From contig NZ_OZ245846.1 in NCBI RefSeq assembly GCF_965228935.1, positions 3,348,001 through 3,412,000 on the forward strand: DNA of 64,000 nucleotides, given 5' to 3'. Made by a program: the position numbers and the translations under genes. The notes under the pieces were generated by a model. The model saw nothing but the letters and a program-made list of their open reading frames with translations. It had not been told where the DNA came from and searched no databases. This document shows positions 15,862-25,155 of the stretch, in pieces; position 1 is the stretch's first letter; each line of letters opens with the position of its first letter. This stretch comes from Ulvibacterium sp965228935. Its GTDB lineage: Bacteria; Bacteroidota; Bacteroidia; Flavobacteriales; Flavobacteriaceae.

Positions 15862-18267
15862 CTAATTTCTCAACGGTTTCCCCGTCTTCAACATGTGCTG
15901 AATGCGTTCTAAGGTTTTTCTTTCGGTACAGAGCGACAGAAACGCCTCCCTTTCCAGATCCAATAGGTATTGCTCACTAACGTAGCTGGCTTCGGATAGA
16001 TCACCACCTGCCATGACATAGGCCAATTTGTTCGCTATTTTTTTATCGTGCTCTGAAATATAATGCCCGGCTTCCATGGAATCGGTTCCTACAAGGAACA
16101 TGCCCAAGGCCTGTTTCCCCAAGACCTTTACATCTTTTCTTGGAATGGGTTTGGTGTAGCCCTGTTCGGCCAGTAGCTGGGCATAAGCCTTAGCGGTAGC
16201 GATTTGCCTATCTTTATTGACTATCACGATATCCTTCCCTTTTTGTAGGATGCCCAGGTCATAAGCCTCATAGGCTGAGGTGGACACTTTGGCCATTCCT
16301 ATGGTCAAGAAGTATTCTTGTAGGACGTTCAGTTCCACATCATTTTTCCGAAAAGTATCCGAGGCCCGGAGCGTCATCTCCTTACTGCCCCCGCCACCGG
16401 GGATGACACCTACACCGAATTCCACCAAACCAATATAGGTCTCCGATGCAGCAACCACTTTGTCCGCATGCAAGGAAAGCTCGCATGCGCCGCCTAAGGC
16501 CATTCCATGTGGTGCGGAAATCGTTGGAATAGCGGAGTACCGCATGCGCATCATGGTGTCCTGGAAAAGCTTTACGGCCATATTCAGTTCATCATATTCC
16601 TGTTCTACGGCCATCATAAATATCATTCCAATATTGGCACCTACCGAGAAATTTGCCGCCTGATTGCCGACGACCAATCCCTGAAAATCCTTTTCTGCAA
16701 GATCGACAGCCTTGTTCAATCCGGCAAGGACATCTCCGCCAATGGTGTTCATCTTGGACTGAAACTCCACATTCAAGATACCATCACCCAAATCCTCGAT
16801 AACGACACCGCTATTTTTAAAGACCTCATTGGATTTGCGAATGTTGTCCAAAATGATGAAAGCATCCTGTCCCGGGATTTTTTTAATGGATTGGGAAGGA
16901 ATATCAAAGGCATAGGTGGCTCCTTCCTGAACTACATAAAAGGACTTTTGGCCCGAAGCCAACATTTGATGTACCCAATCGGCCGCTTGTTGCCCTTCAG
17001 CCTTTATGAATTCCAATCCCTTTTCGATGCCAATAGCGTCCCAAATTTGAAAGGGCCCGTGTTCCCAGCCAAAACCCGCCTTCATGGCATCATCGATTTT
17101 GTATAATTCATCGGTAATCTCAGGAATTCGATGGGACACGTAAGCGAACAAATGTCCAAAACTCTTTCGATAGAACTCGCCAGCCTTGTCCTTTCCATTG
17201 ACCAAAATGACAAATCGATCTATGACTTTATCGACAGTTTTGGTAAGTTCCAACGTATCGAACTTGGCACTTTTCTTGGAACGGTAGTCCATTATATCCA
17301 AGTCTAAACTAAGAATCTCGCTTTTTCCAGCCTTACCCGAAATTTTTTTATAGAACCCTTGTCCGGATTTGCTGCCCAACCATTGATTATCCATCATGGT
17401 ATCAATAAAATCGGGCAATTTAAAAAGGTTGTGTCTTTCATCGTCGGTGCAGTTCTCATGAATGCCACGGGCCACATGTACCAAGGTGTCCAGACCTACG
17501 ACATCTACTGTGCGGAAGGTAGCCGATTTTGGACGACCGATTACAGGTCCGGTCAATTTATCGATTTCTTCTATGGTCATGCCCAATTCCTTTACCATAT
17601 GGAACAGGCTCATAATACTAAAGATACCAATACGGTTTCCTATAAAAGCGGGGGTATCCTTAGCCACCACTGCGGTTTTACCCAGAAATTTTTCACCATA
17701 AGAATTCAGGAAATCCAGTACCTCAGGTTTTGTCCTTGGGCCGGGGATAATCTCGAACAATTTCAAATAACGGGCAGGATTAAAGAAGTGGGTACCACAA
17801 AAATGCTCCTGAAAATCATCGCTTCGACCCTCGCTCATAAATTGGATAGGGATACCAGAAGTGTTGGAAGAGATAAAAGTACCTTTGGTACGATGTTTTT
17901 CAAGGTTTTCAAATACCTGTTTCTTGATATCCAAACGCTCCACGACTACTTCAATTATCCAATCCACCTTCGAAACCTTGGCGATATCATCCTCCAAGTT
18001 TCCAGTAACGATGCGTTTGGCAAACTGCTTATGATAAATAGGTGAGGGCTTGGACTTCAAGGCTGCGGCCAAAGAATCATTTACCAAACGATTTCGTACT
18101 ACCTTGTCCTTTAAGGTCAGTCCTTTGGCCCTTTCCTTTTCATTGGGTTCACGTGGTACAATATCCAACAACAGTACCTGAACGCCAACATTGGCGAAAT
18201 GGCAAGCAATTCCGCTGCCCATTATGCCGGATCCGATAACCGCAACTTTATTGATATGTTTGTTCAT
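15862..18267 (-). CDS. fadN: 3-hydroxyacyl-CoA dehydrogenase/enoyl-CoA hydratase, FadN type
   Basis: 801 residues. The N-terminal half is the NAD-dependent dehydrogenase (VAVIGSGIMGSGIACHFA, then CGTHFFNPARYLKLFEIIPG with the catalytic His). The C-terminal part is a crotonase-fold hydratase (HGMALGGACELSLHADKVVA, VEFGVGVIPGGGG). This order, dehydrogenase before hydratase, is that of Bacillus FadN and is the reverse of E. coli FadB. It carries out the hydration and NAD oxidation steps of beta-oxidation. The start is 12 bases after the marR stop. Confidence 0.94.
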   Translation of the reverse strand: MNKHINKVAVIGSGIMGSGIACHFANVGVQVLLLDIVPREPNEKERAKGLTLKDKVVRNRLVNDSLAAALKSKPSPIYHKQFAKRIVTGNLEDDIAKVSKVDWIIEVVVERLDIKKQVFENLEKHRTKGTFISSNTSGIPIQFMSEGRSDDFQEHFCGTHFFNPARYLKLFEIIPGPRTKPEVLDFLNSYGEKFLGKTAVVAKDTPAFIGNRIGIFSIMSLFHMVKELGMTIEEIDKLTGPVIGRPKSATFRTVDVVGLDTLVHVARGIHENCTDDERHNLFKLPDFIDTMMDNQWLGSKSGQGFYKKISGKAGKSEILSLDLDIMDYRSKKSAKFDTLELTKTVDKVIDRFVILVNGKDKAGEFYRKSFGHLFAYVSHRIPEITDELYKIDDAMKAGFGWEHGPFQIWDAIGIEKGLEFIKAEGQQAADWVHQMLASGQKSFYVVQEGATYAFDIPSQSIKKIPGQDAFIILDNIRKSNEVFKNSGVVIEDLGDGILNVEFQSKMNTIGGDVLAGLNKAVDLAEKDFQGLVVGNQAANFSVGANIGMIFMMAVEQEYDELNMAVKLFQDTMMRMRYSAIPTISAPHGMALGGACELSLHADKVVAASETYIGLVEFGVGVIPGGGGSKEMTLRASDTFRKNDVELNVLQEYFLTIGMAKVSTSAYEAYDLGILQKGKDIVIVNKDRQIATAKAYAQLLAEQGYTKPIPRKDVKVLGKQALGMFLVGTDSMEAGHYISEHDKKIANKLAYVMAGGDLSEASYVSEQYLLDLEREAFLSLCTERKTLERIQHMLKTGKPLRN

Positions 18268-18279
18268 GGGTAGTAGGCT

Positions 18280-18732
18280 CTATTTACTCGTTGATTCCTC
18301 GGAATAGATTTTCTTATCCGTAATCACTTGATTGATGGTATCCATAACTTCAAAAAAACAGTCCAATTTCTCTTCGGAAACACTTAAGCGTATCGTCTCG
18401 TTGAACCGAAGTACGGCATTTTTGGAATCGTTCCTCTTTTCAAGGCCAAAATTCGTTAGATGTATCAAGACACCCCGGCCATCATTGGGATTGGGCCGCC
18501 GTTCTATTAAGCCTTTTTCCTCCATACTTTTCAAGATACGGGATAGACTTGTGGCCTCCATGCCCATTTTGGGCCCTAATGCTGTTGAGGGTGTGCCGGT
18601 TTTGGGATCGATGCTCAACAAGGTAAAGCCTACCGCCATCGTAGATCCAAATTTTTTGGCCTCTTCATTGTACATTCTGGCAACTGCCTGCCAAGTGGCT
18701 CGTAGTGCGTAATCTATGGTAATTTCCTTCAT
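18280..18732 (-). CDS. MarR-family transcriptional regulator of the fad operon
   Basis: 150 residues with a winged helix-turn-helix (TALGPKMGMEATSLSRILKSMEEKGLIERRPNPNDGRGVLIHLT, about residues 50-95) and flanking dimerisation helices. It is the first gene of the operon, 12 bases before fadN. A perfect 20-bp palindrome at its promoter is the probable binding site, so it likely represses its own operon and may respond to an acyl-CoA or fatty acid. The ligand is inferred from context only. Confidence 0.9.
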   Translation of the reverse strand: MKEITIDYALRATWQAVARMYNEEAKKFGSTMAVGFTLLSIDPKTGTPSTALGPKMGMEATSLSRILKSMEEKGLIERRPNPNDGRGVLIHLTNFGLEKRNDSKNAVLRFNETIRLSVSEEKLDCFFEVMDTINQVITDKKIYSEESTSK

Positions 18733-18755
18733 GGGTGGTTATTGGTTATAGTTCT

Positions 18756-18790
18756 CAAAGATACAAAAACTTATTATGCATGCATAATAA
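18756..18790 (-). promoter_or_regulatory. marR-fad promoter with 20-bp palindromic operator
   Basis: The minus strand carries TATCTTTG (18756-18763), a TAnnTTTG -7 box 24 bases before the marR ATG. Just upstream of the box lies the perfect palindrome TTATTATGCATGCATAATAA (18771-18790), which falls between the -7 and -33 positions. A dimer bound there would block polymerase. Confidence 0.7.
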
Positions 18791-18965
18791 AAAACGAAAA
18801 AAGTTTTGGTTCTATAACGGCTCGATAGTGCCATTATGAAAACACTGAAAAAGATTCCTGAACAAAAAACAAGGAGATGGCCAACTATGGTTTTCAAGGA
18901 AATGAACCGTACACAAATCAGTTGTGGGAGAACAGTGATACCTTTAGTGCTATGGATGGTGACTG

Positions 18966-20738
18966 TTAAAGGTGCCCGTAAATATCTTTGTATAGATCCA
19001 GGTACTTTTCCCTGATAATTCTTCTTCTAAGCTTCATCGTAGGGGTAAGGTGACCACTGTCAATACCCCATACATCCGGGGTTAGTCGGAACTGTTTTAC
19101 CTTTTCCCATTTGGCAAACTTCTCATTGGCTAGATTTACTTCCTCCTCATAGCGGGCCAGTACTTTTTCGTTCAGTACGATATCCGAATTTTCCGGAACG
19201 GTAATTTGGTGTCTTCTGGCCCACTCGTGCAAAAACTCAAAATCGGGCTGAATGAGGGCCGCCGGCATTTTCTCTCCCTCACCCACTACCATAACCTGTT
19301 CTATAAACCGGGATTGTTTCAACCTGTTCTCCAACAATTGGGGGGCTACATACTTACCACCAGAAGTCTTGAACATCTCTTTTTTGCGATCCGTAATTTT
19401 GAGAAAACCGTCTGAATCAATTTCCCCAATGTCCCCGGTGTGAAAATAACCATCTTTTAGTACTTCGGCGGTTAGTTCCGGATCCTTATAATACCCGATC
19501 ATCACTTGGGGGCCTTTTATACAGATTTCACCGTCATCGGCTATTTTTACTTCCGTACGATCCAATAGCTTACCTACAGTACCGATTCTAAATCCACCAT
19601 CACGCATATCGTTAACGGAAATTACAGGGGAGGTTTCCGTAAGCCCATATCCTTCCATTACCCCAAATTCGGCCGCATTGAATATTCGTGCCAACCTAGG
19701 TTGCAATGCAGCGCTTCCTGAGGAAATCAGACTGAGATTGCCACCCAGACCCGCTTTCCATTTGCTAAATATCAATTTACGTGCCAGGGCCAATTTTTTT
19801 TCGTACCACCATCCGTTCTGGCCGTAGGGTTCATATTGTAGACCTACATCCACGGCCCAAAAAAAGAGTTTTTTCTTAATACCGGACAATTCGGCCCCTT
19901 TGGCAATTATTTTGTCGTACACTTTTTCCAATAGTCGGGGGACAGCGGTCATAACGTGCGGCTCCACCTCCTTGATAAATTCACTGATTTGATCAATTGG
20001 GGCAAAATAAATCGTGACCCCGGCATATTGGTACAGATACATGAGCATTCTTTCATAGATATGGCATACGGGCAAAAAACTCAGCGATTTTGCATTACCA
20101 TAATCCAAAGGCAGTCGCTTGAAACTTTCCAAGGCATTACTCACCACATTCTGATGCGATAACATAACGCCCTTGGCCGTCCCCGTTGTTCCAGAAGTAT
20201 AGATCAAGGTAGCCAAATCCTCCGGTTTTACCGCTTCCATACGTTTTTGCACCTCTTCCTGATTGGAATCGTCCTTCCCCAGTTCCAGTACCTCTTTCCA
20301 GTTCTTGCAATCCGATAATTCATCAAATGAATACACCTCCTTAAGGCTGGGCACCTGACTTTTAATGGCCTTTACCTTTTGATACACTTCGTCACAGGAA
20401 ACAAAGCAATACAAAGATTCAGAGTGATTGAGTACATAGGCATAATCCTCTTCAGAAATTGTTGGATAAATGGGTACGTTCTGTGCACCCAATTGCAATA
20501 TACCGGTATCCATTATATTCCATTCCGTCCGGTTGGACATGGAAATTAGGGCAATCTTATCATTCCGTTCAACTCCCAAGCGTAACAGACCTCGACTAAT
20601 GGCATTGGCCTTTTCGATATACTCTTTGGTGGATGTCGCCACCCACTGGTCACCGTATTTTGTGACCAGGCATTTTTCCATATTGTATTTTTCCAATTGG
20701 TAATATGGAAAATCGAACAGTCTGGTGATGTTTTGCAT
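18966..20738 (-). CDS. Long-chain fatty acid-CoA ligase (AMP-forming)
   Basis: 590 residues of the adenylate-forming family. The P-loop-like motif LIYTSGTTGTAKGVMLSH, the GYGLTETSP motif and the C-terminal ITDRKKEMFKTSGGKYVAP core are all present. It activates fatty acids to acyl-CoA for the beta-oxidation enzymes encoded just downstream on the same strand. A gap of 233 bases with the marR promoter separates it from marR, so it is probably a separate transcription unit. Confidence 0.93.
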   Translation of the reverse strand: MQNITRLFDFPYYQLEKYNMEKCLVTKYGDQWVATSTKEYIEKANAISRGLLRLGVERNDKIALISMSNRTEWNIMDTGILQLGAQNVPIYPTISEEDYAYVLNHSESLYCFVSCDEVYQKVKAIKSQVPSLKEVYSFDELSDCKNWKEVLELGKDDSNQEEVQKRMEAVKPEDLATLIYTSGTTGTAKGVMLSHQNVVSNALESFKRLPLDYGNAKSLSFLPVCHIYERMLMYLYQYAGVTIYFAPIDQISEFIKEVEPHVMTAVPRLLEKVYDKIIAKGAELSGIKKKLFFWAVDVGLQYEPYGQNGWWYEKKLALARKLIFSKWKAGLGGNLSLISSGSAALQPRLARIFNAAEFGVMEGYGLTETSPVISVNDMRDGGFRIGTVGKLLDRTEVKIADDGEICIKGPQVMIGYYKDPELTAEVLKDGYFHTGDIGEIDSDGFLKITDRKKEMFKTSGGKYVAPQLLENRLKQSRFIEQVMVVGEGEKMPAALIQPDFEFLHEWARRHQITVPENSDIVLNEKVLARYEEEVNLANEKFAKWEKVKQFRLTPDVWGIDSGHLTPTMKLRRRIIREKYLDLYKDIYGHL

Positions 20739-20886
20739 AGTTAGTTTCTCCTAGGTTACTGCAAAATAGCGAAAGTAGACGGGATATTAAAATTCAGTAC
20801 TTTGGACAGAATGTTTTAAAAACATCTCCTAGAATTTTCGAGTCCAATCCATTGGCTTTGGGAAACTGGAATTTGTCGATTGGGAT

Positions 20887-21342
20887 TTAAACCAAGTGAA
20901 GTTTCATTCCCTCGTGGCTATCGGTAAAACCTAATCCTTTGTAAAAATGAAGTGCTTTAGGTCTTTTTTTATCCGTTGTGAGCTGTACCAAATGTGCACC
21001 TTTTTCTTTTGCACGCTGGATGGCCCATTCAAACAAGCGTTGCCCCACACCTTGGTCACGATACCGTTCATGTACGCGTACCGCCTCAATTTGTGCACGA
21101 ATACCTCCCTGATAGGTGAGGTATGGGATGAAGCTCAATTGTAGCGTTCCGATAATTTTTTTGTATTCATCTTCAGTAACGACCAACTCTTGATTGGGGT
21201 CGGAGCTTATTCTTTCAAAAGCATCATAGTACTTTTTAGGCAACGGATCTTGAAAATCCTCACGCAGCTCGCCCAATTTGTCATTGGCGAGTAGGGATAC
21301 AATGTCCGGGACGTCCTTTTTAACGGCAAGACGAATATTCAT
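20887..21342 (-). CDS. GNAT-family N-acetyltransferase
   Basis: 151 residues from the ATG at 21342 (MNIRLAVKKDVPDI). A longer frame reaches 21384 but would overlap the end of purL; the chosen start leaves 10 bases between them. The acetyl-CoA site is seen in VRVHERYRDQGVGQRLFEWAI, and KALHFYKGLGFTDSHEGMKL is a typical GNAT C-terminus. The substrate is unknown. It may be co-transcribed with purL. Confidence 0.9.
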   Translation of the reverse strand: MNIRLAVKKDVPDIVSLLANDKLGELREDFQDPLPKKYYDAFERISSDPNQELVVTEDEYKKIIGTLQLSFIPYLTYQGGIRAQIEAVRVHERYRDQGVGQRLFEWAIQRAKEKGAHLVQLTTDKKRPKALHFYKGLGFTDSHEGMKLHLV

Positions 21343-21352
21343 ATCACAGTTA

Positions 21353-24300
21353 CTACCTGTTTTTTTCCACCCATTTCCTGGCATTTACAAACGCCTGTAA
21401 CCATGGGGAGACCATATCTTCCCTATCCTTGGGGTAATGTGCCCAATTCCAGGGAAAGATAGAACGTTCCATATGGGGCATGGTAACCAAATGTCGACCC
21501 GTTTTATCGCACAACATAGCCGTGTTATAATCACTTCCATTGGGATTTGCCGGATAGTCCGCATAGCCATATTTCGCAACGATATCGTAGTCCGCCTCAG
21601 GAAGTGGTAGACTAAATTTGCCCTCACCATGGGAAATCCACACGCCCAAAGTAGTGCCTTCCATATTGGATAGCATTACCGAGTTGTTTTTCTGGATTTG
21701 CACGGATGTAAAATTGCTCTCATGTTTATGGGAATCGTTATAGGTCATTTTTCCGTGTTGTTCCCCATGTTCGGGATTGATCAAATCCAGTTCCATAAAC
21801 AACTGGCAACCGTTGCAAATGCCTACGGAAAGGGTATCGGTACGGGCAAAAAACGTTTGTAGGGCGGTGTTGGCCTTTTCGTTGTATTTAAAGGCCCCGG
21901 CCCAGCCCTTGGCACTGCCGAGCACATCGGAATTGGAGAAACCGCCCACAGCCCCAATAAACTGGATATCTTCCAAGGTTTCCCTTCCACTGATCAGATC
22001 GGTCATGTGTACGTCCTTTACGTCAAATCCGGCCAGGAACATGGCATTGGCCATTTCCCGCTCGGAATTGCTCCCTTTTTCCCTTAGGATGGCTGCTTTG
22101 GGTCTGCCTTGTGCAACAGAACGCTCTGGCAGAATCCCTGTGAATTGATTCGGAAATTGATAACGCAACGGTTGTTTTTTATAGTTTTCATAGCGCTCGT
22201 TTGCCAGTCCGTTGGCCGTTTGTTTATCGTCCAACAAATAGGAGGTTTTAAACCAGATGCCCCTTAGAGAATTGACGTTCAATCCCAATTGCACCTCTCC
22301 GTTTTTGATGGAGAGTGTACCTTCGGAAACAACTTTTCCTATTTTATTGAAGCTTATTCCCGTATCTTTTAACTGTTGTTCTACAGCTAGGGAATCCTCT
22401 GAATCCAATTGAAAAACGATACCTGCGTTCTCAGAAAAAAGGAGTTTTATGATATCTTCTTCGCCTAGATCGCTTAAATCCAAATCAGCTCCTAAATCAA
22501 CATCGGCAAAGCATAACTCCAAAAGTGTGGTTATCAACCCTCCGGAGGCAACATCATGACCTGCAAGGATTTGACCTTTCTTTATCAAAGTCTGGATTGA
22601 ATTGAAAACTAACTTGAAATAAGATGCATCCTTAATGGTCGGGGCATCGGTTCCAATAGCATTTTGTATTTGCTCAAAGGAGGAACCTCCCAATTTGTAA
22701 TTGTCTTGGGAAAGGTTTATGTAGTATAGGGGGCCTCCATCTTTCTGTAAAACGGGTTCCACCACTTTGGTGATGGCATCGCAATGTCCCGCAGCGGATA
22801 CGATTACCGTTCCCGGGGCAATGACCTCCCCATCCGGATATTTTTGTTTCATGGAAAGGGAATCTTTCCCTGTTGGCACATTAATACCCAATGCAATGGC
22901 AAAATTCGATAAGGCTTCAACGGCCCTATACAATCTAGCATCCTCGCCCTGGTTTCTGCAGGGCCACATCCAATTGGCAGAAAGGGAAACGGAATTTAGC
23001 CCATCCTTTAACGGTGCCCAAATGATATTGCTCAGGGCTTCGGCTATACTATTCTTACTTCCGGCCTCGGGGTCTATCAATCCGGAAATAGGGGAGTGGC
23101 CTATACTCGTGGCTATACCTTCGGTTCCCTTAAAATCCAATGCCATTACCCCACAGTTGTTCAAAGGCAACTGAAGTGGACCGGCACATTGCTGTTTGGC
23201 CACTCTACCACCTACACAGCGATCTACCTTGTTGGTCAACCAGTCCTTACAGGCAACGGCTTCCAACTGCAATACCTGTTCCAAATAGTCGTGAAAGTTC
23301 TCCAAGGTATATAGGGAATCCGAATATTTTCTTTCGATGCCGGTATCTTCCATTATTGTTTTTGGAGAACTTCCGAAAAGGGCGGTCAAATCCATATCCA
23401 TAGGTTTTTCGCCTTTAGAAATGGATTCAAAGGTGAATCGATGGTCACCGGTAACATCGCCCACCTGATACATGGGAGAACGCTCCCGTTCAGCGATACG
23501 TTGTAGCAAATCGATATCCTTTTGGCCAATGACCAGACCCATCCTTTCCTGGGATTCGTTACCGATAATTTCCTTGGATGAAAGGGTGGGGTCGCCAATG
23601 GGCAATTGGTCCAGGTCAATTTTACCGCCGGTATCTTCCACAAGTTCGGAAAGGCAATTCAAGTGTCCACCGGCACCGTGATCATGAATGGAAACAATTG
23701 GATTTTGATTACTTTCCACCATACCCCGAATGGCATTGGAGGCCCTTTTCTGCATTTCAGGATTGGAACGTTGTACGGCATTAAGCTCTATCGCCGAACT
23801 GAATTCCCCGGTATCCGCGCTGGAGACGGCCGCGCCACCCATACCGATACGGTAATTGTCCCCACCAAGAATAACAATTTTATCACCGGTTTTCGGTGTT
23901 TCCTTTAGGGCCTGATCCGCCTTTCCATATCCGATACCCCCGGCAAGCATAATTACCTTGTCAAAGCCCAATCTTCTTGTACCTTCCTGATGTTCAAAGG
24001 TCAAGACCGATCCAGAAATCAAGGGTTGCCCAAATTTGTTACCAAAATCCGAAGCACCGTTTGAAGCTTTTATTAAAATATCAATAGGCGTTTGATAAAG
24101 CCATTTGCGGGCCGGGAAAGCTTTTTCCCAAGGCCTATCTTCTTCCAATCTGGAATAGGCCGTCATATAAACCGCCGTCCCGGCCAAAGGGAGGGAGCCT
24201 TTTCCACCGGCCAATCGATCCCGTATTTCACCCCCTGATCCGGTAGCTGCGCCATTAAAGGGTTCTACGGTAGTTGGGAAATTATGGGTTTCCGCCTTAA

Positions 24301-25030
24301 GGGAAATCACCGATTCAAATTCCTCTTCACGATAATAATCCGGTCTGTCAGCAATTTGGGGCGCAAACTGCACCACTTTGGGCCCCTTTACAAAAGCAAC
24401 GTTGTCCTTATAGGCCGACACAATATCGTTCGGATTTTCCTGGGAAGTCTTTTTTATCAGTTTAAAAAGGGAGGAAGGCATCTCCTTCCCATCAATGATG
24501 AAGGTGCCATTGAATATCTTATGCCTACAATGCTCCGAGTTGACCTGACTGAACCCGAACACTTCGGAATCCGTTAATTTCCTCCCGATTTCTTCGGAGA
24601 GCTTTTCCAGATATTCTACTTCTTCCTCGTTTAGGGCGAGTCCTTCCTTCTCATTATAACCGGAAATATCATCAATTTCCAATACAGGTTCCGGTACAAT
24701 GTCGATATCAAAAATATGCTGTCCCAACCCGTCGAATTTTTGGAAAAGCATCGGATCGAAATTCATGAAATCGGTTTCCACGGACTGGAACTCCTCAATC
24801 CGGACTATTCCGGAGATTCCCATGTTTTGCGTAATTTCCGTGGCATTTGTACTCCAAGGGGTAACCATTGCCGCTCGGGGGCCAACAAAAAAGGCGTCAA
24901 TCGACGCCATGTTTATTTTGGATTTGTTCCCGAACAACCAGGTTAATTTTTCTATATCCTGATGAGAAAGTTCCTTTTTGGTCTGTACCGCAAAAATTTT
25001 TGCGTCGACCTCTCCGAAAAAGTGAATCAT
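21353..25030 (-). CDS. purL: Phosphoribosylformylglycinamidine synthase, large single-chain form
   Basis: 1225 residues, the one-chain form with N-terminal, AIRS-like and glutamine amidotransferase domains. It converts FGAR plus glutamine and ATP to FGAM, step four of purine synthesis. Seen: SEHCRHKIFNG, FSGVESH-like region SLKAETHNFPTTVEPF, DHGAGGHLN, and the amidotransferase GICNGCQLF with nucleophile Cys1072. The final residues include the catalytic-type SHGEGKF and PHMERS. Length is slightly below the roughly 1300 residues of enteric PurL. Confidence 0.97.
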   Translation of the reverse strand: MIHFFGEVDAKIFAVQTKKELSHQDIEKLTWLFGNKSKINMASIDAFFVGPRAAMVTPWSTNATEITQNMGISGIVRIEEFQSVETDFMNFDPMLFQKFDGLGQHIFDIDIVPEPVLEIDDISGYNEKEGLALNEEEVEYLEKLSEEIGRKLTDSEVFGFSQVNSEHCRHKIFNGTFIIDGKEMPSSLFKLIKKTSQENPNDIVSAYKDNVAFVKGPKVVQFAPQIADRPDYYREEEFESVISLKAETHNFPTTVEPFNGAATGSGGEIRDRLAGGKGSLPLAGTAVYMTAYSRLEEDRPWEKAFPARKWLYQTPIDILIKASNGASDFGNKFGQPLISGSVLTFEHQEGTRRLGFDKVIMLAGGIGYGKADQALKETPKTGDKIVILGGDNYRIGMGGAAVSSADTGEFSSAIELNAVQRSNPEMQKRASNAIRGMVESNQNPIVSIHDHGAGGHLNCLSELVEDTGGKIDLDQLPIGDPTLSSKEIIGNESQERMGLVIGQKDIDLLQRIAERERSPMYQVGDVTGDHRFTFESISKGEKPMDMDLTALFGSSPKTIMEDTGIERKYSDSLYTLENFHDYLEQVLQLEAVACKDWLTNKVDRCVGGRVAKQQCAGPLQLPLNNCGVMALDFKGTEGIATSIGHSPISGLIDPEAGSKNSIAEALSNIIWAPLKDGLNSVSLSANWMWPCRNQGEDARLYRAVEALSNFAIALGINVPTGKDSLSMKQKYPDGEVIAPGTVIVSAAGHCDAITKVVEPVLQKDGGPLYYINLSQDNYKLGGSSFEQIQNAIGTDAPTIKDASYFKLVFNSIQTLIKKGQILAGHDVASGGLITTLLELCFADVDLGADLDLSDLGEEDIIKLLFSENAGIVFQLDSEDSLAVEQQLKDTGISFNKIGKVVSEGTLSIKNGEVQLGLNVNSLRGIWFKTSYLLDDKQTANGLANERYENYKKQPLRYQFPNQFTGILPERSVAQGRPKAAILREKGSNSEREMANAMFLAGFDVKDVHMTDLISGRETLEDIQFIGAVGGFSNSDVLGSAKGWAGAFKYNEKANTALQTFFARTDTLSVGICNGCQLFMELDLINPEHGEQHGKMTYNDSHKHESNFTSVQIQKNNSVMLSNMEGTTLGVWISHGEGKFSLPLPEADYDIVAKYGYADYPANPNGSDYNTAMLCDKTGRHLVTMPHMERSIFPWNWAHYPKDREDMVSPWLQAFVNARKWVEKNR

Positions 25031-25062
25031 TGAACTAGAACGTTGTTTGATTTAAGAAAGCA

Positions 25063-25070
25063 CAAATTTA
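25063..25070 (-). promoter_or_regulatory. Putative -7 box of purL
   Basis: The minus strand reads TAAATTTG, matching TAnnTTTG, 32 bases before the purL ATG. No clear -33 element was found. Confidence 0.42.
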
Positions 25071-25155
25071 CACCTTTTTAGGCTAAGTTTTTCAGGGAAA
25101 AATCAACAGGTTTTATTGGGATTGTTGATAATCAATCGAAAGCTAATGGGCCTCT

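Noticed and set aside
16507..18045. Two frames of about 200 codons opposite fadN
   Set aside because: Antisense to conserved domains of fadN; composition (many Phe, His, Tyr) is that of a shadow frame.
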